DNA from: Robiginitalea myxolifaciens
GTDB lineage: Bacteria > Bacteroidota > Bacteroidia > Flavobacteriales > Flavobacteriaceae
Assembly (NCBI RefSeq): GCF_900115205.1
Contig: NZ_FOYQ01000002.1
Span: 1,116,001 to 1,180,000, forward strand
Length of the DNA stretch: 64,000 nt
Direction of reading: 5' to 3'
This document shows positions 28,037 through 35,971 of this stretch, piece after piece. The position numbers and the translations under genes are program-made. The number at the start of each line of letters is the position of its first letter. Positions within the stretch are counted from its first letter, which is position 1. The notes under the pieces are model-generated. The model did no database searches and was not told where the DNA came from. It was given only the letters and a program-made list of their open reading frames with translations.

Positions 28037-28690
28037 TTACTGTTCGTTGTTAATGGTATTCAACTCCATTGGCATGCCCGAAATCAAGAATTCGTTGTTT
28101 AATTCCTTGGTTCGGATCAGATTCTTGTCTGCCAGGGCCTTGATCTGCGCCTGTTTCTCTGGGGTTAGGTCACTGCCGGTATACGATTGCACCGGTGCCG
28201 AAAGGATTTCAGAGTACAATTTCAGCTGCTCGTTATTCAGCTGGTAGTTGTCCTTGATATAATCCAGATATTGCGGACTGCTAGGCGGTTTTTTCGGATC
28301 TTTCACGGCGTCTAACAAGACGTCATTTATGAACCCAACGCGGGCAATCTCGTTGTCCTGTTCTTCAATTTTATCTTCAAGTACATGGAAGACCTTCCCG
28401 TAAATTCCCCTTAGAAATACATCTGCGAAGACCCCGGTCAAAATACTGAAAGCGGCAACGGTTAAATACTTCTTGAATCGACCAGGACTATTGTCATGGT
28501 CAATTAGATTACTCGATATCATCTTTAAGAACAAGGGCAGTACCCCAGCGGCAACAATCCCCAAAAGCAAAGATCTCAGCAGGGAGGCATTGGCCTCTTC
28601 AGGGATCATCAAGTAATTTCCCATCCCGCCAAGAATGCCCCCTATAGCCATAGAAAAAACCAAATTCAAAACATGCTTACGCTCAGCCAT
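28037..28690 (-). CDS. YLATT-like three-TM protein (YEATS-associated type)
   Basis: 217 residues. Three predicted TM helices at about 8-27, 36-56 and 75-95, with the linker LPLFLKMISSNLID between helices two and three. This ISSN-containing layout is what I remember of the YEATS-like-associating three-TM (YLATT) domain, predicted by Burroughs and Aravind to be a membrane component of conflict systems. An acidic helix (104-116) and a C-terminal domain of mixed helices (140-217, with DLTPEKQAQIKALADKNLI) follow; I cannot assign the latter. No YEATS protein is visible next to it. Moderate confidence in family. Confidence 0.6.
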   Translation of the reverse strand: MAERKHVLNLVFSMAIGGILGGMGNYLMIPEEANASLLRSLLLGIVAAGVLPLFLKMISSNLIDHDNSPGRFKKYLTVAAFSILTGVFADVFLRGIYGKVFHVLEDKIEEQDNEIARVGFINDVLLDAVKDPKKPPSSPQYLDYIKDNYQLNNEQLKLYSEILSAPVQSYTGSDLTPEKQAQIKALADKNLIRTKELNNEFLISGMPMELNTINNEQ

Positions 28691-28701
28691 AACTCCTATT
28701 T

Positions 28702-30096
28702 TTATTTAATTCCAAAAGCTCGTGCTGCCTCTTGCTCAAGACAGTGAAACAGGGTAGAATGGTCATAGTAATTATTCCCTTTCTCGTCAGCGGCATGGTC
28801 TTTCGTGGTATAAGAAAACACTAGACTGCCGTTCTTAATTTCCTCATAGAGAAGATTGATACGGCGACCATTCACCACCTGGTTTTCAAAGCCATCCGTC
28901 GCGGGGCAGCCATGGCTGGTGCCCGCTCTGCCTCGTGTTTCACTTACGTAGCTAGCCGTATGCATCATGATCCCCCGACGCTGTGCCTTATCATTAATGC
29001 CAGGCTCCAGGCCATGAAGCTTCAGCCAAACCCGCTCATCGGTTTTACCATTTTTAACCTTGTCTTTTGGGAAGGGCCAACCAGTAATGAAAAAGCCAAG
29101 ACTCGATTTGTTGGTGCTCGGGGTGTTTGTAAAATGACGCGCGAAATGTCGGTGAGCACCAGATCCGGCGGAATTTACCCCGTGGGAAACATACAGGTAG
29201 TTTCTACGGGTCTCCGTAAGCATGTTTAACACCGCCAAACGACGCTCGTTTGAAGGTTTGGTGAAATCGATTATAGAAAGGTAACCTGAGTTATTATCAT
29301 AACTGACCCTTTCTTTCTTTCCCTGTCTGTTGGTTTTCGAAATATTGGGTAACGGACAAGTGGAATCGATTAGTTGATAGCCCAAATATCCCAATCGAAA
29401 AGCCGCAAAATCAATCTTTCCATTGAGGTCAAAGACATCGTATAATCGCAACGCCTCGGACTCGAGCCAGTTTTCAATATTCCACCATTGGCTTATAGAG
29501 AACGGTCCTTCGCCAACGTCCCGAGTCCAATCGTATATCGCATACTGATCCCCTTTAAAGAAGTAGGTGAAATTGGCGAACGGCCCATCTCCATCCAAGG
29601 CGGCATCCACACCGGAATTGAATGACTCCGGAAGTTTCCATAGTCGAATATCCCGAAGTTGATTGTCAAAGGGCGCATCCTTTGCCCAATCGTAGCGAAC
29701 ATACTTGTCTCCTTTGAACAAATACCCAAAATCAGAGAAATTCCCCTTGCCATTGCACGCCGCATCAATCCCATTTAAAAAATCTCCTTTTAGTTTCCAC
29801 ATGGATAAGGGTTTGGGATTACCGACGGGCATATCATTCTCCCAATCGTAGGTTACGTATTCCCCATTCTTGAACAAATACCCAAAGCCCTCGAACTGTT
29901 TCATACCGTTGACCGCGGCATCTATTCCATTGGCAAAATCGCCAGTTAATTTCCACAGGGAAATCCCCTTGGGGTAATCGGGATCAGGACGATCCTGACC
30001 CCAATCGTAGCGTATATAATTTTGCCCATTGAACAGGTAGGATTTACCCTGAAACCCTTTCTGACCGTTTAAGGCGGCATGTATTAAACTTCCCAT
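28702..30096 (-). CDS. four-hemopexin-repeat / L,D-transpeptidase fusion
   Basis: 464 residues. Four hemopexin-type repeats (about 5-52, 54-103, 104-154, 157-205), each with FxGKSYLFNGQNYIRYDW or KGDQYAIYDW cores, then a 45-residue linker and a YkuD_2-type murein L,D-transpeptidase domain (about 260-440). Catalytic Cys397 lies in TSHGCPATDG, with His379 (MMHTASYVS) and His395 nearby; YLYVSHGVNSAG and SSLGFFITGW are also family hallmarks. There is no signal peptide, so the enzyme must be exported otherwise, released by lysis, or fold inside. L,D-transpeptidases link or attach proteins to peptidoglycan. Hemopexin repeats usually bind surfaces. Confidence 0.82.
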   Translation of the reverse strand: MGSLIHAALNGQKGFQGKSYLFNGQNYIRYDWGQDRPDPDYPKGISLWKLTGDFANGIDAAVNGMKQFEGFGYLFKNGEYVTYDWENDMPVGNPKPLSMWKLKGDFLNGIDAACNGKGNFSDFGYLFKGDKYVRYDWAKDAPFDNQLRDIRLWKLPESFNSGVDAALDGDGPFANFTYFFKGDQYAIYDWTRDVGEGPFSISQWWNIENWLESEALRLYDVFDLNGKIDFAAFRLGYLGYQLIDSTCPLPNISKTNRQGKKERVSYDNNSGYLSIIDFTKPSNERRLAVLNMLTETRRNYLYVSHGVNSAGSGAHRHFARHFTNTPSTNKSSLGFFITGWPFPKDKVKNGKTDERVWLKLHGLEPGINDKAQRRGIMMHTASYVSETRGRAGTSHGCPATDGFENQVVNGRRINLLYEEIKNGSLVFSYTTKDHAADEKGNNYYDHSTLFHCLEQEAARAFGIK

Positions 30097-30129
30097 TTCT
30101 GTTCATTTTATTGGTTATTCAACTTGGCG

Positions 30130-31848
30130 TTAACTGATTCTAGATCCCAGGGCATAATAGCGGCCTTCATGTTCTAAATAAAGTCCCTGTGGCCTGGTAG
30201 AAGTAGTCCTCCAAGATCTTGGGTTGATACAGGGCAGTACCGATCTTGCCGCATCGTAATTGAATTGAAAATTCGACTCCCCTGAAGCGCGCATTGCGTG
30301 AACAAAATGTGGTACTTTATTAGGTAATCTTCGTGTCGCTGCAGCAGCGGCCTGCCTACCAGAGGGTCCTCCACCTACCCGGCTGGGATCTCTATCTTCG
30401 CAAATACGCTGAGCATGAAGTTTTAGTAAGGCTGCAAGCTGTGCCGATAAATTGGAACCTCCTGCTCGGACTGCCCTGGCAACATCATTTAAGGGTACCG
30501 GGGTATATCTCGGTCTACCGTGACATAGGTAAGCTGCAATTCCCATTATTTCAGGCCTTACATTACTGTCGACAACCCACTGACGGATATTCTGACGATT
30601 ACGAGAATGAGAAATTTTCAAGCTGTTTTGCAGATAATCTTCTACCGACTTCTCTCCCACCAGCGAAGCGTGCTGCTGACTCTCAAAAAGCATTACAACT
30701 TGATGAATGGCTTCGATATCCAGGCGGATGCGTTCAGAGCCATTAAATCGCAATCCCCGGAAATATGATATCTGGTTCAAAGCATCCCCCAGTGGAGTTC
30801 CCCGTAGTCCTTGCAAGTATCGATTGAGTCGGCGACCCGCCAAACCAGTACCCAAGGTGAAAATCATATTGTCATAGGTATTTATCGAAGAAAATCCTCC
30901 CTCCCCCAAAACGGTATAGCTCTGGATCGCTTTCTGCATAAAGGCCGAATCCGGGCCCTGACTGGACTGGGCAATCGATCGAATTATGCTGCGTGTTTGG
31001 TCCGCTCTACCTCCGTAGAAAATTCCTCGTTTGCTCCCGTAGCGCGTTATGAAATAAACACGGTCGTCAATGGTAACAGCAGGCCTCTGAGAACCATTAC
31101 GGTTAATCATGCGTATTTCATGTCCCATAAGCGTTTCCCCTGCTCGTGGGCCGCGCCGGCGATTCCACTCGTTTCCTTGTGATCGGTTGTTATCCCCCTG
31201 ATATCCATACACCTCGTTTTCGGTGAATTCCATATCAGCGTCAGAATCGTTGGAGCTATCTCCATAAACCTCCTCCTCGGTAAAGACCATATCCGCCTCA
31301 GGGGTAGTGTCACCGCCACCTTTTGCCGAATAGGATTCCGATTGGCCTCCGGACTGTTTGCTCACACCACTATCATAATCTTCGTAGGGAGGTGGGTCAT
31401 TGATCGGTTCATTCTCGGAATATCCCTGTTTTGAATAGGAACCGTGTCCGGAATTATCTTCTTGATAATCGTTATATCCTCCATCATTATAGTTCGAAGT
31501 ATATCCGGAATCCTGATTGTCGTAAGAATCATTGGAATGCGAATTCCCCTTGGAATAGGCGTCGGAATACCCCCCGTCATTGGATCCATAATTATCGTTC
31601 CCATAATCGTCCTGATATCCACTACCGCCTTTGCCCTGGCCTCCATATTCGTAGTTATCATTGGCGTAGTTGTCCTGATATCCGCCACCGCCCTTTGCGG
31701 GGGGAGGGTTCTCATAGGAATCGTCCCGATGTGAATAATTTCCTTTTCCTCCGCTATTACGTTGTCGTGAGGAACGTCCTTTGGTAGATGTTTGCTGGCT
31801 ATAGGAACCTCCTCCTTTACCAGACCGACCTGAATTTGATTTTGCCAT
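30130..31848 (-). CDS. Gly/Ser/Asn/Tyr/Asp-rich low-complexity protein with possible muramidase-like core
   Basis: 572 residues. Residues 1-235 are disordered and prion-like: repeats of GGGYQDNYANDNY and GGSGYQDDYGNDNY type, rich in Gly, Ser, Asn, Asp, Tyr. Inside it two tandem copies of ADM-x-FTE-x-EVYG occur at about 185-196 and 204-215. The rest (240-572) is a folded alpha/beta region with VYFITRYGSKRGIFYGG and LGEGGFSSINTYDN, the latter (Glu316) resembling catalytic segments of lysozyme-like muramidases. That match is weak and unproven. No signal peptide. It could form condensates or fibres by the N-terminal part. Confidence 0.7.
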   Translation of the reverse strand: MAKSNSGRSGKGGGSYSQQTSTKGRSSRQRNSGGKGNYSHRDDSYENPPPAKGGGGYQDNYANDNYEYGGQGKGGSGYQDDYGNDNYGSNDGGYSDAYSKGNSHSNDSYDNQDSGYTSNYNDGGYNDYQEDNSGHGSYSKQGYSENEPINDPPPYEDYDSGVSKQSGGQSESYSAKGGGDTTPEADMVFTEEEVYGDSSNDSDADMEFTENEVYGYQGDNNRSQGNEWNRRRGPRAGETLMGHEIRMINRNGSQRPAVTIDDRVYFITRYGSKRGIFYGGRADQTRSIIRSIAQSSQGPDSAFMQKAIQSYTVLGEGGFSSINTYDNMIFTLGTGLAGRRLNRYLQGLRGTPLGDALNQISYFRGLRFNGSERIRLDIEAIHQVVMLFESQQHASLVGEKSVEDYLQNSLKISHSRNRQNIRQWVVDSNVRPEIMGIAAYLCHGRPRYTPVPLNDVARAVRAGGSNLSAQLAALLKLHAQRICEDRDPSRVGGGPSGRQAAAAATRRLPNKVPHFVHAMRASGESNFQFNYDAARSVLPCINPRSWRTTSTRPQGLYLEHEGRYYALGSRIS

Positions 31849-31948
31849 GATTTCTTGATTTTTGTTAATAATTATGCAATAGATTTCCTGTTACCAATGC
31901 TTAAGACATTGTTTTTTAGTTAGTTAAAGTATTTATGCGGATTATCGG

Positions 31949-33265
31949 CTAGCCAAAAATATTTGGGTCAGCAACCTCTGGCATACGCGGCATGACCTCA
32001 CACATCCAACCGATAATTTGTATACCCGGATTAACCAGATCATTTCCAATAAAAGCACTGTCGTTTACATTGAAAATTCCCAATCCTATACTGCTTTTTG
32101 CTTGCTCTTTGTCCTCCTCGGTCCAGGATGCGCTGAGTTTTAGGTTTTTGATTAATATCATTGCAGTTGGAATACATTTGAAAACACCATCATTCGTATC
32201 ATCTTTGGCACCGGTGGAAAAAAATTCCGCCTCCTGTGCCAGGGAATACCAAAGTTTACGGTACAGGAAAAGGGTGTTGTCGTACCAGGGACGATGTAAC
32301 TGAACAATGCAATAGTCAAAAGACATGGTAAATTGATCAGACCCGACTGGTTTTGCCGGAGCCCTATTGTTCTGTGCCATACTATTGGTTAGGCGTACCC
32401 TTTCTGCAACATGCAGATGCTTTAGTACACTCAAATCCTGCATCAGTAATTGCCCTTTCTTCCCTTTTGATTTGGGCTTGGCCTTTTGAGCTAAAATGGC
32501 TTTGGAGAGGACGGGCTTTGAAGTCATAACCGCTCTGGACTGAATTTTCCTCGTCTTTGGTTTAACTGCGGGTTTAGTCGTTTGCCCTTTAAGATTAAGC
32601 AGCATGGGCTGCATCATAACAGCTGAACTGAATTGAACTTTGGGCGTACCCTTGGCTTTGGGCTCTGGTGCTTTTAATGCATTTACGGCCTTTGCAGAAA
32701 TCTGCAGTTTGGGTCGCCACATTAAGGGTATTAAACCTGATTTTCCTGTACTCTTTTTAGGGGTCGATTTTTCAAGATCGGTGCCTGCAGAGAAGGATTT
32801 TCGCATCCAAAAGGAACCTTTCGGATCGAACCATCGCTTTGGGGAACCAAAAACGGGCAGGTATTGCCCTTCCGGTGTTTCCAAAGACTGCTTTACTCCG
32901 TCTTCGAATTTTTGTACGGCTTCACTTTGAACATCGTGAAGTTTGGCGATATACTCAGTTTTATCCTCAGCTTCTATGTTGGCTCCTGTAAAAGCGGCAC
33001 CTTTCACCAGAGCCTCGTAAACTTCACTCAATTGAGAAGTTCCCGTTAGGTAGGTAGGACCGATTTCGGGGAGGCGATCACTCATAATAGAAAGCTGTTC
33101 CCGCGCTTTCAGTTCGGCATTATCTTCATTTTCATCTTCAAAATCCTCCGGATCAATAATGGTCCCTAAAGGCTCGAAAGCCAGGAAATAATCTGATTTC
33201 TCCACACCGGGGTATTTCTCAATAAAGAAGTCCCGAACATTTTCCATTAGATCCTCGACATTCAT
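31949..33265 (-). CDS. unknown paralogue A, with Lys-rich insertion
   Basis: 438 residues, family not recognised. It shares three blocks with the neighbour at 33352: YFLAFEPLGTIIDPEDF near the N-terminus, TPEG and a Trp-rich block in the middle, and the C-terminal core MSFDYCIVQLHRPWYDNTLF, CIPTAMILIKNLKLSASW and IQIIGWMCEVMP. Between them (about 165-290) is a Lys/Pro-rich insert (KAKPKSKGKKGQ and similar) in place of the Gly-rich hairpin and extra helices of the paralogue. Acidic N-terminus, no signal peptide, no TM helix. Function unknown. Confidence 0.75.
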   Translation of the reverse strand: MNVEDLMENVRDFFIEKYPGVEKSDYFLAFEPLGTIIDPEDFEDENEDNAELKAREQLSIMSDRLPEIGPTYLTGTSQLSEVYEALVKGAAFTGANIEAEDKTEYIAKLHDVQSEAVQKFEDGVKQSLETPEGQYLPVFGSPKRWFDPKGSFWMRKSFSAGTDLEKSTPKKSTGKSGLIPLMWRPKLQISAKAVNALKAPEPKAKGTPKVQFSSAVMMQPMLLNLKGQTTKPAVKPKTRKIQSRAVMTSKPVLSKAILAQKAKPKSKGKKGQLLMQDLSVLKHLHVAERVRLTNSMAQNNRAPAKPVGSDQFTMSFDYCIVQLHRPWYDNTLFLYRKLWYSLAQEAEFFSTGAKDDTNDGVFKCIPTAMILIKNLKLSASWTEEDKEQAKSSIGLGIFNVNDSAFIGNDLVNPGIQIIGWMCEVMPRMPEVADPNIFG

Positions 33266-33351
33266 TTTTGAGTTGTTTTTTATTCAACTGGGTTTATTGG
33301 TAATAGTTGCCCCGGGATCGCATTAAGCGAAGCCCGGAGCAACATGCAGCA

Positions 33352-34905
33352 TTATACAGGCTGACTGGATTTATCTGTGGGTTGTTCGTCTTTTGTTTTC
33401 TGCATGAAATCAGCACCGTTCTTCTTCGGCGAACCAGGCATGATTTGCGATACATAACCGATAAGCTGCACCCCATCGATGGTTATTCCTTCGGTATTTC
33501 GATCATAACTAAAGTCCCTCTTGGAATGCTTTTCGGAATGTGATCCTCCTATTCGGAAAGGTCCAATTCCTACCGAAGCACTACCAGATATAGCATTATC
33601 TAGGGTATTTAGGTCAGATTCTGTTTTCGCCCAGGAAATCTTAACATTTCTAGCCAAAATAAAACTGGTGACCACAGAGGGCATAAACAGCATTTCGTTA
33701 GGGTCATTTACTTTAAATTGCTGATCAAATGTTCCATCGGAAATACAGCTCTTCGGGTAGTCACCAACCAGGAACCAATTGTCCAGGTTAAGCAGGGAAG
33801 TATCTAACCATCCCCTTCGAATGTCAGCAATAGCGTAATCAAAAGAGATACTCAATCCTTCCGTTTTGATGTTCAGCGATGTTTTCTTCTTCGAAACACC
33901 GCCTTGTCCACCTATACTATAAAAGCCCATATTAAACCCACCTCCTGCTTTGGTCTCCTTGCTTTTGGATTCAAAGTGAGATTCGGTATGGAAATCAGTC
34001 TTGGAGTAGGAATTCCATCCGGGCATGTTTGGTGAATACCATTTGGAAGGTGTGATGAACGTATATGGGATATTACCTATTTGCGGAATATTGACCAGGC
34101 TGTTTTCATATTTATGCTTAGCCCTGGAAATTAAAATGATCGCAGGATCTATTCCCTGACTAGCCATTACAGCCACGGCTTGTTCTACTTTCTGCTTGTG
34201 TCCGAAAGACTGCCATTTGTCCCAGGCAAAATTTACATCGTCCTGGTACATCTTCCCCTGTATAGGCCACATCTGTAACTTCATAGGATCGGTTAGTGCA
34301 TTGGCAAATTGGCGATTCCGGTTCTGCACCATTTCATTGTACTCCTCCCGATATTGCATGTACTTCTCATATTCCGGAGTAGGATCACCTTCCGGAGTCA
34401 TTAAAGTGGCTTTGGCTTTTTCCAATGCCTTTTTCATGTCATCGTTCAACTCCATGTCCGGGGCAATCCCATTCGCGCCATTGACAATGGCGTACCAGGT
34501 ATCATTGAGTTTACTACTCCCCGGTGCAACCCGGTATTCCTCATTCATAACCAATTTGTCATCGGTCAGCATAAAGGTTTGCAGGAAAGCCTGCATACTT
34601 TGGGCGATACCTGCAGTCTTAAATTCCATATCCTCCAGCTGTTTGCTCACAGACTGGGCCTGAAGAGTGGCGGGATCCTGACCTGCAGCCGGAGCTCTGG
34701 AAGCTTCGTCTTTTGGTTTAGAAGCATTTATTTCCTTTAGGTTGGACCCGGTTGGAGTCCAGGGATTTCCAAAATCGTCTTTGTGTATGGGAAGTCCAAT
34801 AGGACGAAACGATACAAAATATCCCTTGGGAAGTTTTTTGTTCTCGGGATCAACTCCCACTGCTTTGTACTTTAAATCTTCCAGTACTTTTAATACATCT
34901 GCCAT
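33352..34905 (-). CDS. unknown paralogue B, with Gly-rich hairpin
   Basis: 517 residues, family not recognised. Blocks shared with the 31949 protein: YFVSFRPIGLPIHKDDFG (28-45), a TPEGDPTPEYEKYMQYREEY helix region, ITPSKWYSPNMPGW and the core LSISFDYAIADIRRGWLDTS, MPSVVTSFILARNVKISW and GVQLIGYVSQIMP. A Gly-rich hairpin precedes the core (GGGFNMGFYSIGGQGGV), and a second Gly-rich stretch lies near the end (SGSASVGIGPFRIGG). This could be membrane-inserting or polymerising, but that is speculation. No signal peptide. Second gene of the operon. Confidence 0.75.
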   Translation of the reverse strand: MADVLKVLEDLKYKAVGVDPENKKLPKGYFVSFRPIGLPIHKDDFGNPWTPTGSNLKEINASKPKDEASRAPAAGQDPATLQAQSVSKQLEDMEFKTAGIAQSMQAFLQTFMLTDDKLVMNEEYRVAPGSSKLNDTWYAIVNGANGIAPDMELNDDMKKALEKAKATLMTPEGDPTPEYEKYMQYREEYNEMVQNRNRQFANALTDPMKLQMWPIQGKMYQDDVNFAWDKWQSFGHKQKVEQAVAVMASQGIDPAIILISRAKHKYENSLVNIPQIGNIPYTFITPSKWYSPNMPGWNSYSKTDFHTESHFESKSKETKAGGGFNMGFYSIGGQGGVSKKKTSLNIKTEGLSISFDYAIADIRRGWLDTSLLNLDNWFLVGDYPKSCISDGTFDQQFKVNDPNEMLFMPSVVTSFILARNVKISWAKTESDLNTLDNAISGSASVGIGPFRIGGSHSEKHSKRDFSYDRNTEGITIDGVQLIGYVSQIMPGSPKKNGADFMQKTKDEQPTDKSSQPV

Positions 34906-34934
34906 GATTCTGATTTTTTCTGTTTACTATTTGA

Positions 34935-35609
34935 TTAATTCATTTGAGCGGTGAGCATTTCTACCATGAAGTCCCGCGATTTTTTGTCGAAAATTCCGTT
35001 GATATTCAAGCCTGGATTGGTCGCCTGAAAGTCCTTAAGACATTGTTCTGTCTTGCGGCCAAAGATTCCATCTGAAGTCCCGCAATTGTACCCTAATTGC
35101 TTCAGGGCATCCTGAAGCTTTACCACATCTCTACCGGTGCTCCCGCGTTTAAGAGTTTTCCTTGAAAATGTTGTTGGACCATCGGGCCGCAGTCTGCGAT
35201 ACCCCAGGACACGACCTATGGGTTTTGCTGTTACAGACACCTGATTCCCCTGGTTTCCACCCAAACAATAAACCCTGGATTTATCAGACGAAAAGCCATG
35301 AAAGAAACCGACATGTCCCTTCCAGGAATCCCGGCTCTCCCGCCAGAATACCACTACATCGCCGGGCTCCGGATTTTCAATTGGAATCCCAACATTTAGC
35401 CAGGATCTCGCTGCCAGCGAATTGGAACGTTCCAGGCCTGCCTTGTGCGCTACCCAGTTCGCAAAAAGACTACACCAGGCGCTTTCATCCGACTTGTAAT
35501 TCGAAAATCCCGTCTCCTCCGCGTATCGAATAATCTGTGGATTGGATTGTGATCCTTTTACTTCTCTCACACCGATTTCGGCCGATGCAACCTCTACTGT
35601 ATTTGCCAT
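34935..35609 (-). CDS. CHAP-like peptidase with C-terminal peptidoglycan-binding domain
   Basis: 224 residues, first gene of the operon. The N-terminal domain (1-135) is of the TIGR02594/CHAP type: catalytic Cys46 in DESAWCSLFANW and His99 in WKGHVGFFHG, with GDVVVFWRES ahead of it. Residues 152-220 form a peptidoglycan-binding fold (LKRGSTGRDVVKLQDALKQL then GYNCGTSDGIFGRKTEQCLK). Together they look like an endolysin or an effector that cleaves wall peptides. There is no signal peptide. The start ATG is preceded by an inverted repeat at 35625. Confidence 0.85.
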   Translation of the reverse strand: MANTVEVASAEIGVREVKGSQSNPQIIRYAEETGFSNYKSDESAWCSLFANWVAHKAGLERSNSLAARSWLNVGIPIENPEPGDVVVFWRESRDSWKGHVGFFHGFSSDKSRVYCLGGNQGNQVSVTAKPIGRVLGYRRLRPDGPTTFSRKTLKRGSTGRDVVKLQDALKQLGYNCGTSDGIFGRKTEQCLKDFQATNPGLNINGIFDKKSRDFMVEMLTAQMN

Positions 35610-35971
35610 ATAATAGTCTTTAATACCTGTTTATCAGGTGGTTAATTTTTGCATAGGGGAATCCTCACCTGAACGAAGCGCACTAATGGTATAGCGCAAT
35701 AGCTGCGTTGAAGCGTACGGGGGAACAGACCTCATTCCTGAGGCAATAGGGGATTATGTTTGGGAAACTCTAGCTCCAGATCCTTACGAATCTGAATGGG
35801 TGCTAAGACAAAGGACTATTGGATTTGTAGTCCTCGTACTTTGGAGAAGTAAGATTATACATCTAAAATAGAGATATGATTCGGATCGACCCTGCTGAAG
35901 TGTATGATTGGAAGCTTATGCTGTATGGATTACAAATTGATAGGGCGGACTGGAAAACGGCAGGCGCTATT
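35610..35971. other. 362-base spacer, no supported gene
   Basis: It holds the upstream region of the operon and, between 35695 and 35871 on the plus strand, a 58-codon open frame (AYGGTDLIPEAIGDYVWETL continuing to an early stop) with no start codon. A short ATG-started frame at 35876 runs into the next gene. Neither has support. They could be remnants of a gene cut at the island boundary. Confidence 0.4.
35625..35639. promoter_or_regulatory. inverted repeat before the operon
   Basis: ACCTG TTTAT CAGGT, 15 bases, 15 bases upstream of the first start codon. It may be an operator; no good -7 element is recognised nearby. Confidence 0.3.

Larger units (their letters stand above)
27070..35640 (-). 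other. candidate genomic island: seven co-oriented genes beside tmRNA
   Basis: Seven genes (27257-35609) on one strand, with gaps of 11-99 bases, read from the far end towards tmRNA. The sequence is visibly more AT-rich than its neighbours, with different codon use. They encode wall-active enzymes without signal peptides, two unknown paralogues and two membrane proteins with domains resembling those in predicted conflict systems. No integrase, transposase or direct repeat of the tmRNA end was found, so horizontal origin is inferred, not shown. Confidence 0.5.

Noticed and set aside
31431-31787. Plus-strand frame rich in Arg/Asn/His
   Set aside because: Mirror of the repetitive, low-complexity minus-strand gene; composition is an artefact of its codons.
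33352-34905. MACPF or known pore-forming toxin
   Set aside because: Gly-rich hairpins are suggestive but no signature motif of a known pore former is visible.
27150-35971. Direct repeat of the tmRNA 3' end as an attachment site
   Set aside because: Looked for GGGTTCGAATCCCT-like sequence at the far end of the operon; none found, and no integrase gene, so an att pair is not claimed.
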